Assembly: GCF_003663845.1 (NCBI RefSeq)
Contig: NZ_RCCA01000001.1
Span: 3,782,001-3,846,000 of the forward strand
Origin: Chryseobacterium sp. 7
GTDB taxonomy: Bacteria; Bacteroidota; Bacteroidia; Flavobacteriales; Weeksellaceae
Reading direction: 5' to 3'
Length of the DNA: 64,000 nt
This document shows positions 35,358 through 43,920 of this stretch, piece after piece. Both the position numbers and the translations under genes were made by a program. The notes beneath the pieces are model-generated. The model did no database searches, was not told the origin of the DNA, and saw only the letters and a program-made list of their open reading frames with translations. Numbering within the stretch: the first letter of the stretch is position 1; each line of letters begins with the position of its first letter.

Positions 35358-35804
35358 TTATTCTTTTCTGAAAACTAACACAGCTTCATCATTTCCCGGG
35401 ATATTATCCAGATTTTTACTGTTATCATTAATTCTCAGCTCTGTATCAGAATATGACTGTACTTGTTTTTTCATAGTTTTGGTATCTCCTGCATCTGTAT
35501 AAGTAATTGTAAGTGTATTATACAGACTATCATAAGCCCATTTTCCTACAAAAGAGTCTGATAAATTACAATTCCCGGAAGTTCCGGATTCATATCTGTC
35601 ATAAGATCCTGAAAAATCTGCATTAATCATTATTACTCCTTTATCTTCACAATCATTCAGCGCAATATTTTTACCTCTGAACTCATATTTAAATGGCCTC
35701 CAGGTTCCGTTGATACCTACCTCGTTTACCACCACATTATTATCTTCATCGCTGGAACATGAAACAATTCCCATCAATAAAAGAATTCCAATAACATACT
35801 TCAT
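35358..35804 (-). CDS. Small lipocalin-like lipoprotein
   Basis: A 148-aa lipoprotein: signal MKYVIGILLLMGIVSCSSDE with lipobox VSC at residue 16 and an acidic linker right after the cysteine, compatible with surface export in Bacteroidota. The body has the lipocalin-like pattern GTWRPFKYEF ... VGKWAYDSLYNTLTITY ... LVFRKE seen in many small lipoproteins of this phylum; ligand unknown. It lies 59 bp downstream of susD on the same strand, so it probably belongs to the susCD operon as an accessory surface protein. Confidence 0.75.
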   Translation of the reverse strand: MKYVIGILLLMGIVSCSSDEDNNVVVNEVGINGTWRPFKYEFRGKNIALNDCEDKGVIMINADFSGSYDRYESGTSGNCNLSDSFVGKWAYDSLYNTLTITYTDAGDTKTMKKQVQSYSDTELRINDNSKNLDNIPGNDEAVLVFRKE

Positions 35805-35863
35805 AATTAATTATTTTCTACATCCGGCTAATATTATTATGATTAACCGGATTATTATTCAAA

Positions 35864-37324
35864 TTAAAACTTATCCCAAAAGATTTTCGTAGAAACCTTA
35901 TCTCCTCCAATCTTTGCAGCAGCAGCATTTACGTTGGTAGAATTCAAAAGATATTCCTGATCAGAATAACGCATTCTTATTGGAACGGCTTCTACTCTTG
36001 AGTTTGAAGGATTTACAAATACCGGGAAGTCAAGTCTTCTTGAAAAGTTCCATGCCTGGAAACCTTTATTAAACATGGCTACCCATGATTGTTCTCCAAT
36101 TGACTTTTTCCAGTTAACAGCATCATATGGATTGGCAGCAATATAAGCTGTAGCATTAGCATTGCTTACTCCATATTCTGTCATAGAAGCCATAATGGCA
36201 TCAGAATACAAAGTAGCAGCAGCACCTCCCACACTAAATCCTCTTTGTGCCGCTTCAGCTCTTAAAAACATGATTTCTGTATAATCTAACAAAAATCCTT
36301 GTGCATTTTCTCCAGAAATAACATTAGTAAAGTGAGAATACTGCCCGAAAACATTTTGTTTAGCATATTTCCCGCCAAGATACGCACCGCCTACAGTAGT
36401 AAACCAAATAGCTCTTCTTGGGTCATTTTTACCGTTCATATAATTTACCAAAACATCAGAAGGTAAAAAGTCATTTCTACCAGACTGAATTACATCCTGA
36501 TAAACAGGGTTTGATAGTAGACCTGAAGGGAAAGTCTGTAATCCGAAGTTATCTAATTTATCCGTAAATAATCCTCCTGAATATGCTGCTTCAGCATAAG
36601 TTTTAGCCAAAGCCGGCTCTACATCAGCAAGTGTGACCGCTAGCCTGAACTTCAAAGAGTTACCCATCTTTTTCCACTTTGACATATCTCCTTTATAGAT
36701 CAAATCATTGGAATATCCTGTACCTGAAGTATCAATCATAGCAAGAGCCGCATCTATTCTTTTTATCAGATCTAGATAAATAGTTTTCGCATCATCATAA
36801 GGAATTTCAGAATTCCCAGGATTTTCTGCTGTGGCCTTAAGAGCTCCAAAATAAGGGATATCTCCATAGGTATCTACTAAATTAGCCCATGCATAAACAT
36901 TTACCAATTCAATCATGGCAATATTGTTATTTTTCGCAATACCACTTACGCTTTCCCCATCTAAAAATTTTCTGGCATCTCTCAATGCTGAAAGAACTCC
37001 CGGAGAATTTACCGTAGCTGAGGAAGAAGCCATCATACGATTGTAATGGTTTCTAGGGATAGGTCGTGATACCATGTCATATCTTGATTCATCAATATAT
37101 GTTGTTTCTGACCACTGCTGAGTAAAAAACCTGGTAATATTACGGTTAACATTCACATTCAAAATCTGATCAAGCAAAACCTGTTCAGCACTTGCAAAAA
37201 GTACCCCGGAAGGCACTTCCGTTGGATGCTTAGGGTCTTCATTCAACGATGTAATCTCTCTTTCACAAGACGTAAAAGTTAATGATAATGAAGCCAAGCC
37301 TATAATTAAAAATATTTTTTTCAT
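35864..37324 (-). CDS. SusD/RagB-family nutrient-binding outer-membrane lipoprotein
   Basis: A 486-aa surface lipoprotein with lipobox TSC at about residue 20 (MKKIFLIIGLASLSLTFTSC). The fold is the helical TPR-rich SusD type, of the SusD-like_2 branch: NRNITRFFTQQWSETTY, LVNVYAWANLVDTYGDIPYF, and the C-terminal RLDFPVF...IPIRMRYSDQEYLLNSTN. It caps the SusC transporter and captures the nutrient. The neighbours do not reveal the substrate: no glycosidase, protease or regulator is nearby. It begins five bases after the susC stop (37329), so the two are translated together. Confidence 0.93.
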   Translation of the reverse strand: MKKIFLIIGLASLSLTFTSCEREITSLNEDPKHPTEVPSGVLFASAEQVLLDQILNVNVNRNITRFFTQQWSETTYIDESRYDMVSRPIPRNHYNRMMASSSATVNSPGVLSALRDARKFLDGESVSGIAKNNNIAMIELVNVYAWANLVDTYGDIPYFGALKATAENPGNSEIPYDDAKTIYLDLIKRIDAALAMIDTSGTGYSNDLIYKGDMSKWKKMGNSLKFRLAVTLADVEPALAKTYAEAAYSGGLFTDKLDNFGLQTFPSGLLSNPVYQDVIQSGRNDFLPSDVLVNYMNGKNDPRRAIWFTTVGGAYLGGKYAKQNVFGQYSHFTNVISGENAQGFLLDYTEIMFLRAEAAQRGFSVGGAAATLYSDAIMASMTEYGVSNANATAYIAANPYDAVNWKKSIGEQSWVAMFNKGFQAWNFSRRLDFPVFVNPSNSRVEAVPIRMRYSDQEYLLNSTNVNAAAAKIGGDKVSTKIFWDKF

Positions 37325-37328
37325 TTTT

Positions 37329-40289
37329 TTAGAATTTTAAAGTTAAATCTATTCCAATATCACGAGTCGTAGGCAACACTCCAATAGACTGTCCTTTTGC
37401 GGCTAGTCCGTTCCCTGTACCCGCTTCCGGATCAGCATATGGCAAATTCTTATGGATAATCCATAAATTTCTACCTACAATAGATATTTTTGCATCCCGA
37501 ATAGAAGTATTCGCTAAAATAGATTTTGGCAAAGAGTATCCAATACTAGCTTCTCTTAATTTTACATAAGAAGCATCATATACAAATCTCTTGTTTGGCA
37601 TAACACCATATCCATCTACACTACCCGCCGAAGTTGGATCACCTGCAACGGTAGTATTTACATTTCCGTTTGGATTAACTCCCGGATTGATCACACCGCT
37701 TTCTCTGTAATAAGCTGTTTCTTCATATAATCCGGTTGCTGTACCATAAGCCATATCCGGAGAATATACATCTCCTCCTTGTTTAACATCAATAAGGAAG
37801 CTTACAGAAAAATCTTTGTAACGGAAACTGTTTCTTATACCTCCCACCCAATCTGGAGTAATATTTCCGATAACCTGGTTATTATTTCTAAGATAATTTC
37901 CACTAACAGGATCTACAATTTTATTCCCATTGGCGTCATACTGATAGTCTGAGCCTACCAATGCTCCAAATGCTTCCCCAACGCGGGCATTCAAAGAAAC
38001 TCCATTCTGATAGGTTGCCATCAGATAATTCTGTGAATTCCCATTTAGTGAAATAACTTTATTTTCGTTTTTAGACCAGTTCACATTAATATCCCAGGTA
38101 AAGTTATCGGATTTAAATGGCGTACCATTCAATTGAATCTCAATACCTTTATTATCAATCTGCCCGGCATTTACTAAGAATGTTCTGTACCCTGTAGCTG
38201 AAGATACCGGTAAGTTGATGATCTGATCAATAGTTTTGGTTTTATAAATAGCGATATCAAATCCTAATCTATTTTTGAAGAACTGAGCCTCCATACCAAA
38301 TTCGGTTTCTTTAGATCTTTGAGGCTTCAAATCAGGATTTGCAAGGAAATAAGGCTGATCAAACAAACCTTCTCCTCTTGCTTTAAATGTATTGGCTAAT
38401 CTATAGTTGCTAGTAGAAGACCCTACTTCAGCATAGTTACCTCTAATTTTCCAGAAACTAAGCCAAGGCTGTTTCACAAATTCTGACAAGATAAGGGATC
38501 CTGTTACTGATGGATATGAGTAACTGTTATTTCCTTTTGGTAAGTTAGAAGATTGGTCAACACGGAAGGTTCCATCTACAAATAAGAAATTTTTATATCC
38601 GAAAGATGCCGTTGCATATAAACTTGATGTCACAAATTTTGCATAATTTTCATCTGGAGGAAGTATTGTTCTTACTGAATTGGAAATGGCAAAAAGTCCC
38701 GGTTTAGATAAACCTCCTTCTGTACTCATATACACGTTATCGATCAGATTTCGTCTAACGTTTCCTCCGGCAATACCACTCACATTCAAGTCAGGAGTAA
38801 TGTCAAATTTATAGTTAGCAAACAAATCAAAATTCATTTCTGAATTTTTTACATTCGTTCTTGCATATCCTGAACCTACGTTAAGACCAGAAGCACCAAA
38901 CACCTGAGGCAATGATCCGTTCATTAGTCTTTCTTCAACAACCATCTGTAAATCATCATAAGACAACTTACCTGTGATACCGAAGTTTTTAGAAACATCA
39001 TACTTTAATTGCGCATAACTAAAGACTCTTGTTCTGTCATCTGACTGATAACTCTGATATCTTTGGAAATAAGGGTTATTCCAGTATTGTGGAGTACCAT
39101 CATCAGCAGAAGTTCTGTTCCAGGAAAAATTACTGTTTCCATTGTTTTGGTAGGCATTTCTCAGAGCGTACACATCTGTGTTGGTCTGCCACCATTGTCT
39201 AAAACCAGAAACAATATTATCTGAATACCCTGTTTCATTACGCCCTCTTGTTCCCTGTAAAGTTAATGTCGTAAAAACAGAAGCATGTAATTTGTCCGTA
39301 AAATCGTGACTAAATTTTGCTGAGATTGTATTTTTTCTCAATTCTGAATTAGGCATCAAACCATTAGATAACATATTGGAATATGATAAGGAAAGGTTTG
39401 ACGTTTTATTCCCTTTTTCAAGGGTAATGGTATTAATATAAGTGACTGGTGTTTCAAAAAACTTGATGGGTCCGTTTTTGGCGGCTACCCAAGGTGTTGC
39501 TTTACCATAATTAGGTGAAGACGGGTCAAATGAATCCCATTGATACACTAGTGAATTTGGGTTAAATGCTGGTCCATAGGATGCATCATCTCCAAAGTTA
39601 GCATAATTATATCCTCCTGGTCCAGGCGCTTCATTCCAAGATTCTCCTCCATATCCGGCTCCATATCTTGTCTGATATTTAGGAAATGTAGATTTATCAA
39701 TGAAACCCGCTGTAATTCCCGAGTTTAAAGTAACTCCCCAGCTACCATCATTATTTCCTCTACCACTTTTGGTTACAATAAGAATAACCCCATCACTACC
39801 TCTTTCTCCGTATAAAGCAGATGCGGCAGCTCCTTTTAGAACGTTAATTGATTCAATATCTTCCTGGTTGATATCTGACAAGAAATTACCATAATCGAAT
39901 GGAGCTCCCGTTGTTACTGTTGTATTATTAACAGGCGAGCCATCAATTACGATAAGTGGCGAGCCACCATTTAAAGATTTGTATCCTCTGATCAAAAGGT
40001 TGGCAGATCCGCCAAAGTTGTTATTTGTATTTACCTGTAGTCCGGCTACCTTACCTGAAAGAAGAGATGCTACGTTACCGGTATTGGTAGTTCCACCGGT
40101 TAATTCCGCAGCCTTAACTTCTTCAGAAGCATAACCAAGAGATTTTTTCTCTCTTTTAATCCCGAGCGCGGTTACAACCACCCCCTCAATTTCTTTTGTT
40201 TTAACAGTATCATTCTTTTGCTGAGCGTTGGCAACAGCTATAGAAGATGACACTACCAAAACAAGAAGACTTGCTGTTAGTTTCTTCAT
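37329..40289 (-). CDS. SusC/RagA-family TonB-dependent outer-membrane transporter
   Basis: A 986-aa TonB-linked barrel importing its ligand with SusD. Signal peptide (MKKLTASLLVLVVSSSIAVANAQ), then directly the plug with the SusC signature EGVVVTALGIKREKKSLGYA; the N-terminal carboxypeptidase-D-like domain found in many SusC proteins is missing. The plug continues with IRGYKSLNGGSPLIVIDGSP and GERGSDGVILIVTKSG, followed by the barrel and a C-terminal IGIDLTLKF ending in Phe. No anti-sigma/sigma pair adjoins it, so regulation is not of the usual ECF type nearby. A palindrome lies in its leader. Confidence 0.94.
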   Translation of the reverse strand: MKKLTASLLVLVVSSSIAVANAQQKNDTVKTKEIEGVVVTALGIKREKKSLGYASEEVKAAELTGGTTNTGNVASLLSGKVAGLQVNTNNNFGGSANLLIRGYKSLNGGSPLIVIDGSPVNNTTVTTGAPFDYGNFLSDINQEDIESINVLKGAAASALYGERGSDGVILIVTKSGRGNNDGSWGVTLNSGITAGFIDKSTFPKYQTRYGAGYGGESWNEAPGPGGYNYANFGDDASYGPAFNPNSLVYQWDSFDPSSPNYGKATPWVAAKNGPIKFFETPVTYINTITLEKGNKTSNLSLSYSNMLSNGLMPNSELRKNTISAKFSHDFTDKLHASVFTTLTLQGTRGRNETGYSDNIVSGFRQWWQTNTDVYALRNAYQNNGNSNFSWNRTSADDGTPQYWNNPYFQRYQSYQSDDRTRVFSYAQLKYDVSKNFGITGKLSYDDLQMVVEERLMNGSLPQVFGASGLNVGSGYARTNVKNSEMNFDLFANYKFDITPDLNVSGIAGGNVRRNLIDNVYMSTEGGLSKPGLFAISNSVRTILPPDENYAKFVTSSLYATASFGYKNFLFVDGTFRVDQSSNLPKGNNSYSYPSVTGSLILSEFVKQPWLSFWKIRGNYAEVGSSTSNYRLANTFKARGEGLFDQPYFLANPDLKPQRSKETEFGMEAQFFKNRLGFDIAIYKTKTIDQIINLPVSSATGYRTFLVNAGQIDNKGIEIQLNGTPFKSDNFTWDINVNWSKNENKVISLNGNSQNYLMATYQNGVSLNARVGEAFGALVGSDYQYDANGNKIVDPVSGNYLRNNNQVIGNITPDWVGGIRNSFRYKDFSVSFLIDVKQGGDVYSPDMAYGTATGLYEETAYYRESGVINPGVNPNGNVNTTVAGDPTSAGSVDGYGVMPNKRFVYDASYVKLREASIGYSLPKSILANTSIRDAKISIVGRNLWIIHKNLPYADPEAGTGNGLAAKGQSIGVLPTTRDIGIDLTLKF

Positions 40290-40309
40290 ATCAAATTAAA
40301 TTTTTATAC

Positions 40310-40325
40310 TTTACAAATTTGTAAA
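40310..40325. promoter_or_regulatory. Palindrome upstream of susC (TTTACAAATTTGTAAA)
   Basis: A perfect 16-bp palindrome ending 20 bases before the susC ATG. It could be an operator or leader hairpin; no matching regulator is known here. Confidence 0.45.
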
Positions 40326-40700
40326 ACTTTCTTAATACCACAAAGAAAAATATAAAAAAATTACAACTTATTCAATATTTTAGAATAAAAACAATTAATA
40401 AATTATTAAAACACGTTAAAAACAAAATATTTAACAAAAAAAATTCATTTAAAACTTGGTTTTTTTAAGAAATAATAACAATCAATTAAATTGATATAAT
40501 CTATATTTCAAATACAAGTAAAATCAAAAACAAACTGAATATCAATTATTTAAAAAAATACAAGATAAAAATCAGTAAGATTAAAAATCAATCCTATGCC
40601 ACACATATTTCTACAACTAAAGAAATATTCACGCTTCAAGACAGAAAACCGACCAATTTTGATTTTAAGAAGTAGTCGTTTAATTCTTAGTAAAGTATTG

Positions 40701-40733
40701 TACATTTGTTATAGGAATGTTAGCTAGCTAACA
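40701..40733 (+). promoter_or_regulatory. Orphan promoter box followed by 16-bp palindrome
   Basis: TACATTTG (exact TAnnTTTG) at 40701-40708 and the perfect palindrome TGTTAGCTAGCTAACA at 40718-40733, where transcription would begin. No gene follows for 500 bp; no good -33 element was seen. Confidence 0.35.
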
Positions 40734-41178
40734 GCATAGATCAATTTATATTTTATTAAGCTTCGATAAAGTTGTAATTATAAATGTTACTGAGAAATCT
40801 GTTCTGTTATAATAATGAAAGAGTTTTTGTTGGATCGATTCCTTCTTTAACCAAAATTTCTGAATCACAATTACGCCAATTTATTTAGTATTAAGCCTAC
40901 CTTAAAACTACTTTACTTTGAAACACGACAATATGTATATTAGAAGTACTGAATGTCATATATATTATAAGTAATAAAAATAATTATAGTTACAACATTA
41001 CAAAACAATAAAGATACTCACCAGCTCCATTAGCCAATTCTAATATTTTATATGCATAAGTAGAAAAAAAATTATATCTCAAGTAAGATCTTTTCTTTTA
41101 ATGGGAATTAATCCTAAATCAAGCTCAATGCGTTAGTCTAATTTATTACGTTAAAAAAACTTTCCATTTTCATTAGGT

Positions 41179-41206
41179 AAAACAATAACTTATTGTTTTA
41201 ATTTTG
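41179..41206 (+). promoter_or_regulatory. rnhB promoter box overlapped by a 21-bp palindrome
   Basis: TAATTTTG at 41199-41206 fits TAnnTTTG, 20 bases before the rnhB ATG. A perfect palindrome with arms AAAACAATAA (41179-41188) and TTATTGTTTT (41190-41199) abuts it, an operator-like position. Confidence 0.45.
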
Positions 41207-41226
41207 TACCGTTATTTAAGATCAAT

Positions 41227-41811
41227 ATGGAGCTAATAAAAAACTGGTCGAATCTTTATATAGAAGCAGGATGCGATGAAGTAGGAAGGGGATGTTTAAG
41301 CGGGCCGGTAGTGGCGGCAGCGGTAATTTTAGATGATGATTTCCAGCAAAACCTCGTTAATGATTCAAAAAAGTTAACATTTAAAACGCGGATGGAGCTG
41401 GATAGTTATATCAAGGATAATGTTAAAAACTACGCTATAGCAGAGCTCTCTCCTTCATTTATTGATGAGCACAATATCCTTAATGCAAGCATTCATGCCA
41501 TGCATCGTGCATTGGATAAATTAACAATAACTCCGGAACTCATTTTAGTGGATGGCAATAAATTTCATCCTTATAATTACATTCCGCATCAATGCATTAT
41601 TAAAGGAGATTCTAAGGTTTTATCTATTGCCGCAGCATCAATTCTTGCGAAAAACTACAGGGACACCCTAATGATTCAACTTCATGAGGAACATCCAGAA
41701 TATGGCTGGGACACCAATTTCGGTTATGCTACAAAAAAGCATCAGGAAGCACTTATAAAATTTGGACCCACCCCTCATCACAGACAATCATTTAGGTTGA
41801 AATATGACTAA
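41227..41811 (+). CDS. rnhB: Ribonuclease HII
   Basis: A 194-aa endonuclease that removes ribonucleotides from DNA and RNA primers from RNA-DNA hybrids. Catalytic residues are visible: AGCDEVGRGCLSGPVVAAA holds the DEG-type metal-binding pair (Asp-Glu at ~17-18; V replaces the usual first residue of the third position without effect on the acids), LVDGN carries the third Asp, and AASILAKNYRD the family helix. The C-terminus is the usual H-x-R-x-S-F segment (HHRQSFRLKYD). Complete length; single gene, sharing a hairpin terminator with convergent yidC. Confidence 0.95.
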   Translation: MELIKNWSNLYIEAGCDEVGRGCLSGPVVAAAVILDDDFQQNLVNDSKKLTFKTRMELDSYIKDNVKNYAIAELSPSFIDEHNILNASIHAMHRALDKLTITPELILVDGNKFHPYNYIPHQCIIKGDSKVLSIAAASILAKNYRDTLMIQLHEEHPEYGWDTNFGYATKKHQEALIKFGPTPHHRQSFRLKYD

Positions 41812-41893
41812 AAGCTATTGATATTCAATTATTAAATTCCTACAGACTGATCAGAAATTTAAAACCATTCTAAATAATTTTAAAAATAAAAAA

Positions 41894-41921
41894 AGAGAAG
41901 CAATTCAACAATTGCTTCTCT
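41894..41921. terminator. Bidirectional terminator between rnhB and yidC
   Basis: A twelve-base-pair stem (AGAGAAGCAATT / AATTGCTTCTCT) with a short loop and flanking A and T runs. Confidence 0.9.
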
Positions 41922-41942
41922 TTTTTATATCATAATGAAGAA

Positions 41943-43742
41943 TTACTTCTTCTTATTTCGTTGTTGTTCCTGAGTTTTTTGCTGCTCCTGAGCCTTCTCC
42001 ATCATTTCTCTCATTCTTTTCTGGAACTTACCTTCTGCTTTTGGTTTTTCCTTATTAGACTGAATCTGAGCATGAATTTTCTTCTCATCCAGAATTACGT
42101 ACTTAATAACAAGGATAATTAAGATGTTAATCGCATTCGATACAAAATAATACCATGAAAGACCTGAAGCGGAAGTGTTAAGGAAGAATAAGAATGTAAT
42201 CGGGAAGATGTACATTAATACTTTCATATTTGGCATTCCCTCCTGTTGAGGCTGCTGCATGTTTCCTGACGTCATTACTGTATAAATCAAAATAACAATG
42301 GTACAAGCTAATGCAAAAATACTCAAGTGATCTCCAAGGAAAGGAACTTTAAACGGAAGCTTGATCAAATCATCATAAGCTGTCAAATCCTTTGCAAACC
42401 AGAACCCTTGCCCTCTAAGATCAATAAAGTTCGGGAAGAAACGGAATAAAGCATAGAAGATAGGAATCTGAACCAATGCCGGTAAACACCCCGCCATCTG
42501 ATTCACTCCGGCTTTTCTATAGATCTCCATTGTAGCCTGCTGTTTCTTCATTGGATCCGCATCCTTGAATTTAGCATTTGCTTCATCAATTTCCGGACGG
42601 ATCACCTTCATCATTGCACTTAATTTGTGCTGCTTATACATAATTGGTGATAAGATCAGTTTTACAATGATTGTCATTACAAAAATAACCCAACCTGCTG
42701 ATAATCCCCACGCAGCGATAATACCATATAACCACATAAAGAAATAACGGTTCATAGCACCAATGAAAGACCAGCCTAATGGAAGAATCTCATCAAAGTT
42801 TTTATCATAAGATTTAAGCAATGGCAAATCCAGCGGCATGAAATACCATGTAAAGTCCTGGTTCAGCTCACTTCCTGTCATCTGAACAAAACCTTCGTAG
42901 TTGAATTTCTTCAGATATTCTCCTTCTTCAACAGTTTCCTGATTTCCTTTACTTTGGGTAAATCCGTTTTTAGCTTCAATTACGGAAGAGAAAAACTGCT
43001 GCTTCACTCCAATCCAGTTAAGGGTTTCTTTTTCTTCCTCCATTGTAGTTCTTCCATCATAATCATAGTCTTTATAATTATTGAAAGCATAGGAAAATTC
43101 TGAGTGAGACTGCTCCTGAGCTCTACCCTTTTCTAAGTTTCTTACATTATAATCCCAGATGAAATCTGCTTTGTTATCTGAAGTAATTTTAGAAAGTCCC
43201 TGAGTTCTTACTTTGAAATCAAGGGTATATTTAGGAAGCAGTGTGTAAATAAACTGAATTACAGCACCGTTGTAATCTGCAGTTAGGGTTACGGCATTTC
43301 CATTAACAGTAGGTGAGAAAACTAAATCCTTAGTATTGATAACCTTTCCTGTTTTGTCTTTAAACTGAAAACCGTAGTTTGAGTTATTTTTAGTGATCAG
43401 ATAAAGAGGCTGATCTGCATTGTCTGTTTTGTGATTGTAGGCTTTATACTTTAAAAGCTCTACTTTAGAAACCTGCCCTCCTAAGCTTGAAAATTCAAGT
43501 TTCAATTCATTATTTCCAAGACTTGCAGTCTGGATTGCATTAGGAGTTACATTTGGATTGATATTGTTTGCCTGAGTTTGTTTTACGGCATTTTTTACCT
43601 GTTCCGTTTTCTGCTGCTGAGCTTTTAACTCCTCTTCTTTCATTTGCTTGTTCTGGAAGTAGAACATAAAACCGAAGAGAACCAGGCATAAAACCGCGAA
43701 ACTAATCATTTGTTTCTTATCGATTCCGTTGTTTTGTTGCAT
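41943..43742 (-). CDS. yidC: Membrane protein insertase YidC
   Basis: A 599-aa Oxa1/YidC insertase placing helices into the inner membrane with or without SecYEG. The N-terminal helix (QMISFAVLCLVLFGFMFYFQ) is followed by a large periplasmic beta-sandwich domain (residues ~80-330), then five conserved helices starting AAWGLSAGWVIFVMTIIVKLILSPI, with the hydrophilic-groove arginine expected nearby and the AGCLPALVQIPIFYALFRFFPN motif. The tail is a long Lys/Gln-rich extension (MMEKAQEQQKTQEQQRNKKK) that may contact ribosomes. Downstream of pyrG on the same strand, but separated by pyrG's terminator. Confidence 0.96.
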   Translation of the reverse strand: MQQNNGIDKKQMISFAVLCLVLFGFMFYFQNKQMKEEELKAQQQKTEQVKNAVKQTQANNINPNVTPNAIQTASLGNNELKLEFSSLGGQVSKVELLKYKAYNHKTDNADQPLYLITKNNSNYGFQFKDKTGKVINTKDLVFSPTVNGNAVTLTADYNGAVIQFIYTLLPKYTLDFKVRTQGLSKITSDNKADFIWDYNVRNLEKGRAQEQSHSEFSYAFNNYKDYDYDGRTTMEEEKETLNWIGVKQQFFSSVIEAKNGFTQSKGNQETVEEGEYLKKFNYEGFVQMTGSELNQDFTWYFMPLDLPLLKSYDKNFDEILPLGWSFIGAMNRYFFMWLYGIIAAWGLSAGWVIFVMTIIVKLILSPIMYKQHKLSAMMKVIRPEIDEANAKFKDADPMKKQQATMEIYRKAGVNQMAGCLPALVQIPIFYALFRFFPNFIDLRGQGFWFAKDLTAYDDLIKLPFKVPFLGDHLSIFALACTIVILIYTVMTSGNMQQPQQEGMPNMKVLMYIFPITFLFFLNTSASGLSWYYFVSNAINILIILVIKYVILDEKKIHAQIQSNKEKPKAEGKFQKRMREMMEKAQEQQKTQEQQRNKKK

Positions 43743-43804
43743 TTTATTTTATATTAAAATTTTAAATTTAAAATATACGTATCAACGTACGTAATTTGAG
43801 CTGA

Positions 43805-43812
43805 CAAAAATA
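43805..43812 (-). promoter_or_regulatory. Putative yidC promoter box (TATTTTTG)
   Basis: A minus-strand TAnnTTTG match about 62 bases before the yidC ATG. The leader contains an ACGTA/TACGT near-palindrome around 43778-43794. Confidence 0.4.
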
Positions 43813-43859
43813 CTGTTTTTTTATCAAAACTCTATGCTTTACGTTGTTACTATATAATA

Positions 43860-43889
43860 AACTCAAGCTGAGAATAATCAGCCTGAGTT
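43860..43889 (-). terminator. pyrG terminator
   Basis: A twelve-base-pair stem (AACTCAGGCTGA / TCAGCTTGAGTT on the minus strand, one wobble), T-rich downstream. Confidence 0.8.
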
Positions 43890-43920
43890 TATATGTAGAC
43901 GTTTATGATAAAATTTTACC

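Larger units (their letters stand above)
40290..41178. other. Long gene-less AT-rich region
   Basis: About 0.9 kb between divergent susC and rnhB with no convincing coding frame. Visible features are the susC-leader palindrome (40310), a promoter-like TACATTTG (40701) followed by TGTTAGCTAGCTAACA (40718), and the palindrome at the rnhB promoter (41179). Otherwise nothing recognisable. Confidence 0.55.
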
